Shown: piece after piece, positions 6,608 through 13,453 of the stretch
Position numbering within the stretch: the stretch's first letter is position 1
Layout: every line of letters begins with the position of its first letter
From: Porphyromonadaceae bacterium UBA7042
GTDB lineage: Bacteria; Bacteroidota; Bacteroidia; Bacteroidales; Muribaculaceae
Assembly: GCA_002494015.1 (NCBI GenBank)
Contig: DLAR01000105.1
Coordinates: forward strand, 1-20,324
DNA length: 20,324 nucleotides
Direction: 5' to 3'
Program-made: the position numbers and the translations under genes
Notes under the pieces: model-generated
What the model saw: only the letters and a program-made list of their open reading frames with translations
Told to the model about the DNA's origin: nothing
Database searches by the model: none

Positions 6608-7762
6608 ATGGCGAAAGTAACAATCAAGCGGCGCAACGAAAGCGAACGCGCCGACGGTCGGGCGGCTCTCTACGCCGTCCTTAACATCGAGCGGATAAAA
6701 ATCCGCCTTCCCCTCGACATCGCGGTAACTTCTGGCGAATGGGACCCGGTAGCGGAAAGAATCAAGGGGCGCGGTCAGGAGGTCAAAGATAGAAACCTGA
6801 TTATCTCGAACACAAAAGCGAAAATCTCCGACATTCTCGTCCGTGCAAGGCTCACCGGCGAAGTCCTGACAAAGGAGAGTTTTCTCGCCCTGTATCGTAG
6901 GCCGGGCGAAACCATGAATTTTATTGAGTATGCCCGGCGGCACCTCGACGAGCTGCGTAACGCCCTCCAGCCCCAGACAATGCGACACCACAAGGCGGCA
7001 CTGAAGAAGTTGGAGGCCTATAATTCCCGGCTTCAGATAAGCGATATAACACCCGAATGGTTACAGGTGTACGCTGCTCACCTTCGGAAAAATCACAACA
7101 ACAACCCCGGAACTATATGTAAAAATATGTGCGTTATCCGTATGCACTTTTACGCCGCCATGAGAGCTGGCAAGGTAAAAAACAACCCTTTCGAAGTGTA
7201 TAAACTACCTGCGGCCGATCCTGCCGTTATTTACCTTACAGAGGAGGAATTAAACGCACTGACGACACTCTACCGGTCCGATGCCCTTCCGGATAACGAA
7301 CAAGATGTGCTTCGCTTCTTTCTGTTTATGACATTCACCGCCATGCACATATCCGATGCCAGAGCCTTACAGATAGAACAGATAAGGGGTGGAGAAATAC
7401 TATACCGCAGAATAAAGACACATACCCGCGTGAATATGCCGTTATCAAAACCGGCGGCGACCCTCGTTGATTATTACCGCGCTGGAAGGGGGCGCGGTAA
7501 TCTGTTCTTGGGACTTCCCACGGATCAATCATTTAACCGCGTAATAAAAAGAATATGCAAACGCGTGGGTATTGATAAGCCGGTAAGCGCGAAGGCTGCC
7601 CGCCACACCTTCGCGACGCTGTACTACAAGAAGAACGGCGGCGACCTCGGCACACTTTCAAGACTGTTGGGGCATGCCTCCGTAACTACTACGATGATAT
7701 ATGCGCATATAATGAAAGATACCCGAGTCTTAGGCGTTTCTGCCTTCGATGATTTTTTGTAA
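6608..7762 (+). CDS. Tyrosine recombinase / phage integrase
   Basis: A 384-residue site-specific recombinase with the layout usual for Bacteroidales integrases: arm-binding N-terminus (about 1-95), SAM-like core-binding domain (about 102-200) and catalytic domain (about 210-375). Catalytic residues visible are K270 (in RRIKTHTR), R332 (ARHTFAT), H356 (LLGHASV) and the nucleophile Y365 (TTTMIYAHI). The first catalytic arginine, expected in a TGLRISD-like motif, is replaced by histidine in TAMHISDARAL (H247), and the HxxR histidine is K329. Loss of the first arginine is known in IntDOT of CTnDOT, where another arginine is thought to substitute; R252 nearby could do so here. It reads into the prophage and converges with the tail genes. 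It should catalyse integration and excision of this element. No clear TAnnTTTG promoter is seen before it. Confidence 0.93.
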   Translation: MAKVTIKRRNESERADGRAALYAVLNIERIKIRLPLDIAVTSGEWDPVAERIKGRGQEVKDRNLIISNTKAKISDILVRARLTGEVLTKESFLALYRRPGETMNFIEYARRHLDELRNALQPQTMRHHKAALKKLEAYNSRLQISDITPEWLQVYAAHLRKNHNNNPGTICKNMCVIRMHFYAAMRAGKVKNNPFEVYKLPAADPAVIYLTEEELNALTTLYRSDALPDNEQDVLRFFLFMTFTAMHISDARALQIEQIRGGEILYRRIKTHTRVNMPLSKPAATLVDYYRAGRGRGNLFLGLPTDQSFNRVIKRICKRVGIDKPVSAKAARHTFATLYYKKNGGDLGTLSRLLGHASVTTTMIYAHIMKDTRVLGVSAFDDFL

Positions 7763-7793
7763 AACTGTATCCCTAAACAACTCAGATCATAAA

Positions 7794-7822
7794 CCCCCGC
7801 CGGAATACTTATCCGGCGGGGG
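7794..7822. terminator. Convergent terminator hairpin between integrase and tail genes
   Basis: CCCCCGCCGG (7794-7803) and CCGGCGGGGG (7813-7822) form a perfect 10-bp GC-rich stem with a 9-nt loop. It lies between the 3' ends of two converging genes, 31 bp after the integrase stop and 11 bp after the stop of the minus-strand gene. On the minus strand it is followed by TTTATGATC, on the plus strand by CATCTAC. Position and strength suggest a bidirectional terminator, although the U-tracts are short. Confidence 0.75.
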
Positions 7823-7833
7823 CATCTACAGGA

Positions 7834-8196
7834 TCAGAACTGCTTTTTTCGCACCTCGACCACAAAGTCCGAGATGGCCGCCGCAACCTCGGCCGCACTG
7901 ACCACCGCCGCGTCGTTCATCGACATGTTCATCCCGTTGGTCCCCCAGCAGTTGAAGCTCGCAATCTCGCCCGTGCCGTCTTCTCCCGCTCCCGCGCGGC
8001 GCACCCGGCCCTGCTCGATTCCCTCGACTCCTGCTCCCGTCGACACCACGGCGACTCCCTCAATGTCAAGCGTCCGTTCCGCGTCACCGCTGTTGTCCAC
8101 AACGATTCTCGCCGACACGACACCTCGTGCCACAATCTTTTCGACCTCTGCTCCCTGCGCCTGAACCGGCTCCTGATTTTCTAACTCTTTGCTCAT
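7834..8196 (-). CDS. Hypothetical 120-aa protein at the end of the tail operon
   Basis: The function is not recognised. The N-terminal 20 residues are charged and glutamate/glutamine-rich (MSKELENQEPVQAQGAEVEK). A beta-prone middle follows (VSARIVVDNSGDAERTLDIEG), then a glycine-rich stretch, and an alanine-rich probable helix (NDAAVVSAAEVAAAISDF) ending in RKKQF. There is no signal peptide or membrane segment and only one cysteine. It is the last gene of the leftward tail module, after the large fibre and before a terminator, which is a position where phages often carry fibre chaperones, receptor-modifying or cargo genes; that role is only inferred from place. The frame is intact with ATG and TGA, and no competing minus-strand gene overlaps it, so it is probably a real gene. 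Confidence 0.65.
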   Translation of the reverse strand: MSKELENQEPVQAQGAEVEKIVARGVVSARIVVDNSGDAERTLDIEGVAVVSTGAGVEGIEQGRVRRAGAGEDGTGEIASFNCWGTNGMNMSMNDAAVVSAAEVAAAISDFVVEVRKKQF

Positions 8197-8226
8197 AATT
8201 CTGTCTGTTTTTTAAATGATAAATAA

Positions 8227-8275
8227 TCTGTTATCTGTTATCTGTTATCTGTTATTCGTTATCTGTCATTCGTCA
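8227..8275. repeat. 7-bp tandem repeat before the 120-aa gene
   Basis: Seven tandem heptamers run from 8227: four exact TCTGTTA units, then TTCGTTA, TCTGTCA and TTCGTCA, ending 6 bp before the stop codon of the large fibre gene. The array lies between the fibre gene and the small downstream gene, inside their presumed common transcript. Period and T/C-rich character resemble the heptamer array between thiC and thiH, although the unit differs. Confidence 0.85.
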
Positions 8276-8281
8276 TTTGCC

Positions 8282-10150
8282 TTAAACCTTTATCGACACC
8301 ACGACCGGCGATCCGTTAACAAGCAACGTACCCGTGTCGCTCACCGTCAGCTCCACCTCCTTGCCGCTCGCGCTGCGCAGCGTCAGTTTGTTCTTCACTC
8401 TGACCGCGTTGTTCACCTCAAGCTCGTTGTCATCGTTGCACCTGACATCAACCGCGACCCCCGTCTTTCGGAAAAGCCGCAGCGTGCGGTACAGGTTCAG
8501 CCTCTGTTCCACCCGCTCCGTCCCGAGGTCAATGTGGGAACCCACCGACACCGTCCCGTCCTCGTCAAGACGCAGCATGGACAGCGGGTTGTTGTTCCCC
8601 GCCTCGATGTCTTCCTTCTTTATGTAGACCGTCTCGTAGCCATACCTCCCGTTCTGCTGCTGGATAAACACCCCGTTCTCACCGTAGGTCTTCGTCACAG
8701 CCATGTAATTGTTCCCATAGCCGTTGGTCGTCTGAAGCATCGCGCTGCTGTCCGATTTCGCCACCTGCAGCGCCGACCCGCTGTTGGCACGCGAGCACAG
8801 AAAACCCGTCGCCGCCCTCACCGTGCCCGCCACGTCCAGCTTATGCGCCGGGGCCAGATTCCCGACCCCCACGTTCCCGCCGTGGTTCACCTTCAGCACG
8901 CTGCCGAGCGTGATATTGCCCGTCGCGAGGCTCAGCTGGAATGGGCGCAGGTCGCTCCAGTTGCCCCCAGCATCACCCTTCGCCGTTTCAAGTATATAGA
9001 AACTTGACCCGTCGTTCCTCAAGATAACACCGTAATCCCCATATTTCGCCCTGAAGGCATTGTTGGAAGTGGTCGCAATCTCACCGCTCGCCGAGACGCT
9101 GCCCACCCCCGTCATGTTCCCGCTCACACTGGCCGTGCCGTTGAACGTCTGACCCCACAGCGACCTCGCCGCCCGCAGCTTTTCAGCCGACGCGGCCATG
9201 TAACCCGCCCCGACTTCAAACCTGCTGTTGACGATTTCAACCCCATCCGGGACAGTGCCCCCGAGCGGGGTCAGCCGCTCCGTGAACGTTTCGAAGCAGT
9301 TGCGCCACCATCCTGTCAGCACCACGTCACACCCGCTCCCGAGAAATATCAGCGCGAGATACTTCCTCCCCTGATACGTCACCGTCACCGGGCGTATCCG
9401 GTCGGCATTGCTCGTCTTCAGGTCGTTGGCCAAGTCAGCCGACCACGACGCGCGGCACACCACGTCCACCCCGTGCTCGCAGTTATTCGTCACGCCCCCG
9501 ATGCGGGAACTCGTCACCCGCCCCGTAAAACCGTAGCTGCCGCCACCCGAAGCCGTGGAATCAAGCGCGGTGATGTCGGCAATCAGCAGGAACGTCGTCC
9601 GCCCTCCGTTGTCAGTCTTCTTGAAATACCGCGAGCCGTAGTCCGCGTGAGGCGTGAAACGCGCCGTCTTCGTCACCCCGCCCACCGTCGCCGCCAGCGT
9701 GTTCCCGTTCACCCCTGTCAGCGACATCCCCGTCAGCAGCCCGTTGGCGTGTATGCCGTCAAGCATGTCGGCGTTCAGTTTTGAAACAACGGTGGAAGAT
9801 GCCACGGCGAACGGCGCGGTACCGTTTGCCGAGGTGGAGGCGAATGTCAACGCCGTCACGGCCCCGGTGAAGTTGCCGAGGACGGAATAAACGTTGCGCC
9901 ACCGCCCGTCGGTCTTTCCCAAGTCCATCGCGCCGTTTTTGGCCGTAGTCGGGGTAAGCTGGGAATCGCGGATGTACGCCACATCGGTAAAAAAGTTCAG
10001 CTGCCCGCTGATTCCGTGTATTATCTGCACGGTGAGAGGCCCGGTCATCGTGTCTCCCGATCTTTTGACATAACGCGCGTCAGCCTTCGCCTTCACCCGC
10101 GCCAGTCCGTCCAAATCAAGATACTTCTTCACTGTTGATACATCTGCCAT
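8282..10150 (-). CDS. Phage tail fibre protein (622 aa)
   Basis: A long, repetitive, beta-rich structural protein. The first 20 residues (MADVSTVKKYLDLDGLARVK) are nearly identical to those of the next gene upstream, probably a shared virion-anchoring segment. Then come motifs common in phage fibres: YVKRSGDTMTGPLTV (about 27-41), DLGKTDGRWRNVYS (about 76-89) and LNADMLDGIHANGL (about 125-138). Near the C-terminus HKLDVAGTVRAATGFL resembles the segment that precedes fibre tips, and the protein ends with a beta-rich LTVSDTGTLLVNG region. No S74 intramolecular chaperone domain or enzymatic motif is recognised. It probably trimerises and binds the host surface. As the last large gene of the tail operon it is the best candidate for the receptor-binding fibre. 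ATG start, 20 bp after the previous gene. Confidence 0.85.
   Translation of the reverse strand: MADVSTVKKYLDLDGLARVKAKADARYVKRSGDTMTGPLTVQIIHGISGQLNFFTDVAYIRDSQLTPTTAKNGAMDLGKTDGRWRNVYSVLGNFTGAVTALTFASTSANGTAPFAVASSTVVSKLNADMLDGIHANGLLTGMSLTGVNGNTLAATVGGVTKTARFTPHADYGSRYFKKTDNGGRTTFLLIADITALDSTASGGGSYGFTGRVTSSRIGGVTNNCEHGVDVVCRASWSADLANDLKTSNADRIRPVTVTYQGRKYLALIFLGSGCDVVLTGWWRNCFETFTERLTPLGGTVPDGVEIVNSRFEVGAGYMAASAEKLRAARSLWGQTFNGTASVSGNMTGVGSVSASGEIATTSNNAFRAKYGDYGVILRNDGSSFYILETAKGDAGGNWSDLRPFQLSLATGNITLGSVLKVNHGGNVGVGNLAPAHKLDVAGTVRAATGFLCSRANSGSALQVAKSDSSAMLQTTNGYGNNYMAVTKTYGENGVFIQQQNGRYGYETVYIKKEDIEAGNNNPLSMLRLDEDGTVSVGSHIDLGTERVEQRLNLYRTLRLFRKTGVAVDVRCNDDNELEVNNAVRVKNKLTLRSASGKEVELTVSDTGTLLVNGSPVVVSIKV
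10116..10150 (-). repeat. 35-bp direct repeat, copy 1 (start of the 622-aa fibre gene)
   Basis: This stretch, covering the first 12 codons of the fibre gene, matches 34 of 35 bases of 11039-11073, the start of the 300-aa fibre gene; the single difference turns TAC into TTC (Tyr to Phe). Both copies point the same way, so recombination between them would delete the intervening gene rather than invert it. Confidence 0.95.
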
Positions 10151-10170
10151 GACTCATCCATCCTTTATTG

Positions 10171-11073
10171 TTATGCAAAAAGAGCGTCAATCTCAGCGGT
10201 CGTGATTGCCCCGTTGGTGACAAAGGTCTTTATAGTCTGAAGCGCCGTAACCATTCCCGGAAGCATCACACCCGCCTGCACCCCGGTCGCCACAGGCAGC
10301 GCGATGCTCGATGCCTCCGTGATGTCAGCACCCGACACAAGGTCCATGCTCACCACCGGAATCGAAACCCCCGTTGCCGACGCCGTCGGCTCCGCTATCA
10401 CCCTGACAACCGGCTTCGGCTTCGGCGGATTACTGTTCGGCCGCCTTCTGACCGCCGAAAGCCACGTCTCGATTTCCTCGATACGCTCACCATTATCCTC
10501 GATTGTCGCCGCAAGCCCCTCCACATGTTGCCGCTCCCGGTCGTCAAGCGCCGCCAGATCATCGATAACGCCCGCTATCTGCTCCTCGTCGCCCGTCACC
10601 CGGGCCTGCAACGCCTTTATCGCGTCAGCATTCGCCTTCCCCTTGTTGCCCGCATAAGCCGTCGACGAAGTCTCCCCGAGCGCGATCGATGCCGAAATCT
10701 CCACATACGCCGACCCGCCCCAGCGGTAAGTCTTGTTCGTCGCCTTGTCGACATAAATCTTCCCCGTCTCACCCGTTGCCGGAAACGCCGCCTTGTTGTC
10801 AAATTCCAGCACATCGTCCACATAACTCGGCAACTGGCTCGACGGGACTTTCCCCCCCGAGTCAAGCGTCGCAACGCCACCCGCCTTCCCCATCTCCGTG
10901 CGCTTGACCTGCGCGTCGTTGGTCACATTCCCCAGTCCCGCGTCCGTCTTCGTGAGCGTCACCGCCCCCTTCCGCCCGTTTACCGAGGTCACAACCGCCC
11001 CGAGGAGCTTCGTCTTGAAACGAGTCAACCCATCAAGGTCAAGAAACTTCTTCACTGTTGATACATCTGCCAT
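10171..11073 (-). CDS. Phage tail fibre-like protein (300 aa)
   Basis: The N-terminus MADVSTVKKFLDLDGLTRFK repeats that of the following fibre gene. Next is SVNGRKGAVTLTKTDAGLGN (about 30-49) followed by VTNDAQVKR, a segment frequent in phage tail fibres, then GKVPSSQLPSYVDDVLEF (about 74-91) and GKIYVDKATNKTYRWGG, again fibre-type. Residues about 150-205 look coiled-coil (alternating hydrophobic and acidic positions). A proline-rich linker NSNPPKPKPVVR follows, then a beta-rich region with ATGVQAGVMLPG and the end TTAEIDALFA. That C-terminal pattern recurs in the 293-aa protein encoded upstream. It is likely a fibre or fibre-attachment subunit; the partner is not known. Starts with ATG, 34 bp after the preceding gene. 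Confidence 0.82.
   Translation of the reverse strand: MADVSTVKKFLDLDGLTRFKTKLLGAVVTSVNGRKGAVTLTKTDAGLGNVTNDAQVKRTEMGKAGGVATLDSGGKVPSSQLPSYVDDVLEFDNKAAFPATGETGKIYVDKATNKTYRWGGSAYVEISASIALGETSSTAYAGNKGKANADAIKALQARVTGDEEQIAGVIDDLAALDDRERQHVEGLAATIEDNGERIEEIETWLSAVRRRPNSNPPKPKPVVRVIAEPTASATGVSIPVVSMDLVSGADITEASSIALPVATGVQAGVMLPGMVTALQTIKTFVTNGAITTAEIDALFA
11039..11073 (-). repeat. 35-bp direct repeat, copy 2 (start of the 300-aa fibre gene)
   Basis: This copy covers the first 12 codons of the 300-aa gene and matches copy 1 at 34 of 35 positions. Protein similarity continues to about residue 22 and then ends, so the repeat marks a duplicated 5' module joined to unrelated fibre bodies. Confidence 0.95.
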
Positions 11074-11107
11074 AGTGTTTTTTGTTTATACAGTTTATAA
11101 ATTGTTG

Positions 11108-11989
11108 TTATTCGTGCACCTTGTGAAAGTCTTCAAAAAGCGCGTCAATTTCCGCGTCGGGAATGGGGTCAACAGCGACATCGATCTCAATCTGCTGTGA
11201 CCCTACTATTTGAACCCAGTCAGCCGGGCCCGGGCCCACATAACGGTATGTGACCCACTCTCCCCCCGGCCGCATGTCAGAGCGGGAACTGAGGAAGGTA
11301 ATTTCAAGACCTGCCGGGACAGCCGTGCCGATCAGATGCATGAACACATTGTCGGCCATGAGCGCGTCGACAGCCGATTTAAGCGTGAAACTCCGGTTTC
11401 CGCACATGTCCCTCAGCCACAGGTTGACGTTGAGGCACCCCGTCCCTTCCATGCATCTGCACAGCCGGGCGGTCGCGTCTGCCGTCTCTTGCAACGCCGC
11501 TGCCTGTCCGGCAGTCATTACGCCAGCCGCCTTTTCCGTCGCGCCCGGCAAAGGGATTTCATATCCGACTTCGCCCCCTTCGGACAGCTTAACGCCCCGT
11601 ACTTCTAAAAATACCCGTTTTGTACCGGGGAACACCCGTATAGGATTAGTCAGGGCCATCACGTTCTTTAACATCATCCGCCATTTTTCAAGACGGTCTA
11701 AGTCGGCAGGGACGTTGGCTGTCTTTTTCCTCCATGCATCAAGCATTGACACTGTGTTTTGCAAATCGGGCAATGAACCACGCACTGTGTCAAGATATTC
11801 CGAAACCTCAGTCGAGAAGTTTTTAAAATCACTAGCAGTCGTGGACAAAGTTCCTGACACATCGCCTAGCAATGAATTGAGAAAATCAAGAATCTCGCCG
11901 ACAATTTCACCGGTGATGCTCTCCCTTTCGGCGGTATATTTTATGAACTCGATGAGTTCTGAAATATGTAATCTGAGATTGTCGTCCAT
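11108..11989 (-). CDS. Phage tail fibre/baseplate-associated protein with coiled-coil N-terminus (293 aa)
   Basis: Residues 1-110 look helical and coiled-coil. The sequence IPLPGATEKAAGVMTAGQ (about 145-162) is a fibre-type motif, related to ATGVQAGVMLPG in the next gene. The segment EWVTYRYVGPGPADWVQIVG fits a domain often seen in Bacteroidales phage fibre proteins. It ends DAEIDALFEDFHKVHE, sharing AEIDALF with the C-terminus of the 300-aa fibre. Four cysteines fall within 20 residues (C177, C179, C185, C196), unusual for this set. The gene follows the 384-aa protein gene by 7 bp. It probably forms part of the distal tail or fibre stalk; the exact role is not known. Confidence 0.75.
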   Translation of the reverse strand: MDDNLRLHISELIEFIKYTAERESITGEIVGEILDFLNSLLGDVSGTLSTTASDFKNFSTEVSEYLDTVRGSLPDLQNTVSMLDAWRKKTANVPADLDRLEKWRMMLKNVMALTNPIRVFPGTKRVFLEVRGVKLSEGGEVGYEIPLPGATEKAAGVMTAGQAAALQETADATARLCRCMEGTGCLNVNLWLRDMCGNRSFTLKSAVDALMADNVFMHLIGTAVPAGLEITFLSSRSDMRPGGEWVTYRYVGPGPADWVQIVGSQQIEIDVAVDPIPDAEIDALFEDFHKVHE

Positions 11990-11996
11990 TATGCGG

Positions 11997-13151
11997 TTAG
12001 TTAAAGCGATTGTTAAACTCGGCAGAGAACAAGCGTGGTCGCACAGATTCGTTTCCTGAGATTATCTGATGTGATAACATAACATCTGATTCGGTGAGCG
12101 TAAACGTCAGATTTATCTCAATAGGTTTTTCAGGCCTTAGATCAAAAGAAAATTCATCTAACGAGGGTATAACGCGGACTTGGAGTGGCGACAAATCCAG
12201 AAGGTAAACCTCGTCGCTGGTGACCATGTCCAGCACAAAGGCCACCCGGTCGCGGTCGGTAACAAACGATTCAATTGTCAAGGGGCATTCCATCACATTT
12301 CGGCTCCGTCGGTTTACAAAGTCGCTTACGCGATGGTCGTAGACGGTGTAGACAGAATCTTTGTCAGACGGAGAGGGTGAAAATTTCAGTTTGCCGGGCA
12401 GATCTATTATTTCATAAACGCCGAGGGAATTGCGAAACTTAACCCGGCAGTGATCACGGGTCGGTTCTGACCTTACAATTACAATACGAGCAGAAAAATT
12501 CCCATCGGAACGCACGTCAAAGACAGATGGGACAACACCATGATTTACAAAGAACCATCTGCGCAGTCTTTCAGGATCAAGTGTCCAAATTCCGTCCCCC
12601 GGGTTTTCACTCCAGCCTTTAGTGCTTATGGGGTCTGTAACAGTTAGTTCATAACTTCTGTTTTTTGGAAGCATGAAATATAGCGGCGTGAGTTCTGTTT
12701 CACGAATTTCGATTTGCCATCCGTTGGTGCGCGTGGTGAGGAAATAATTGGCTTTGGGATTAAAGAAACGTGATGCAAATATGTCGGATTCAAGTTCGGC
12801 CATTCTTCGGAAGTTCTGCTTGCTTATACCTCCCGGAACGACGATAAAAACAGATTCATCAATTCCGGCGGCAAGATCAATTGTGATTTTCTTAAATCCA
12901 TCTCTCGATGCGAGAACAAACCCCAACGGACTATCATCCTCGTAGATTGGCTCAGGGAAAAATCCGATTTCCGAACTGATAACGTCAGCCACATTAAGCC
13001 TTAACGGCGGACTGAAACGACCTTCAAAGACCTTGACATCTCCCACATGCACTATATAGGGATACGTCGCTCCGTCCGCATCCCAGTCGTTCTGTATGAC
13101 AATCGGGTTACGGGCAAATCTATAAGCGGATGTGTCTATGGGTGTTGGCAT
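11997..13151 (-). CDS. Phage tail protein, unknown role (384 aa)
   Basis: The protein has no motif with a firm function. It is beta-rich with few cysteines (two), no signal peptide and no membrane segment. Its N-terminus (SAYRFARNPIVIQNDWD) and the internal VKFRNSLGVYEIIDLPGK resemble, from memory, baseplate or tail-tip proteins of Bacteroidales prophages, but this could not be checked. It lies 8 bp after the 97-aa gene and 7 bp before the 293-aa gene, within a compact tail operon downstream of the tape measure. In siphoviruses this interval encodes distal tail and tail-tip proteins, so a baseplate role is inferred from position. Start ATG, stop TAA, frame intact. Confidence 0.7.
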   Translation of the reverse strand: MPTPIDTSAYRFARNPIVIQNDWDADGATYPYIVHVGDVKVFEGRFSPPLRLNVADVISSEIGFFPEPIYEDDSPLGFVLASRDGFKKITIDLAAGIDESVFIVVPGGISKQNFRRMAELESDIFASRFFNPKANYFLTTRTNGWQIEIRETELTPLYFMLPKNRSYELTVTDPISTKGWSENPGDGIWTLDPERLRRWFFVNHGVVPSVFDVRSDGNFSARIVIVRSEPTRDHCRVKFRNSLGVYEIIDLPGKLKFSPSPSDKDSVYTVYDHRVSDFVNRRSRNVMECPLTIESFVTDRDRVAFVLDMVTSDEVYLLDLSPLQVRVIPSLDEFSFDLRPEKPIEINLTFTLTESDVMLSHQIISGNESVRPRLFSAEFNNRFN

Positions 13152-13159
13152 TTGAAATT

Positions 13160-13453
13160 CTATTTAATGATTACGCAAAGAACAGTCCCGAAAAACTTAA
13201 TTGCCGGGTGTGACGAATTGATAAAGATGTCGCGTTCAGTTGACGGTGTCGTCACGAATTTATAGAAAGCATCCCTATTGCCGACATGAGATTTTGTCCA
13301 TGACAGAAACAGGTGGTCCGTATCAAGGATAATGGGGGCTGTGGGGGCGTTGTTCTTATCCATAGTCGCAAAATTATCAATCTGACCAATGTCCCCAAAG
13401 GACACGTTGAATATGGCTGCTGTCAGTCTCGCTCCATTTTTGCAACGAGACAT
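13160..13453 (-). CDS. Small phage protein, unknown (97 aa)
   Basis: The function is not recognised. The frame is open from an ATG at 13453, which lies 31 bp inside the 3' end of the 752-aa tail gene, to a TAG at 13160-13162. A second ATG at codon 31 (13363, MDKNNAPTAPIILDTDHLF) would avoid the overlap but leave a 59-bp gap; the true start is not certain. The C-terminus is hydrophobic (FFGTVLCVIIK) but too short to call a membrane anchor. The small gene is packed between two tail genes, so a minor tail or assembly role is likely. A second in-frame TAG follows the stop after seven codons, already inside the next gene. Confidence 0.6.
   Translation of the reverse strand: MSRCKNGARLTAAIFNVSFGDIGQIDNFATMDKNNAPTAPIILDTDHLFLSWTKSHVGNRDAFYKFVTTPSTERDIFINSSHPAIKFFGTVLCVIIK

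Noticed and set aside
8227..8275. CRISPR array
   Set aside because: The repeats are contiguous 7-mers without spacers, and no Cas gene is present.
10168..11061. A 297-codon plus-strand frame opposite the 300-aa fibre gene
   Set aside because: The peptide is extremely Arg/His/Pro-rich, typical of an antisense artefact, while the minus-strand frame has fibre motifs.
8282..11073. Diversity-generating retroelement or invertible fibre switch
   Set aside because: No reverse transcriptase or template repeat is visible in the window, and the 35-bp repeats are in direct, not inverted, orientation.
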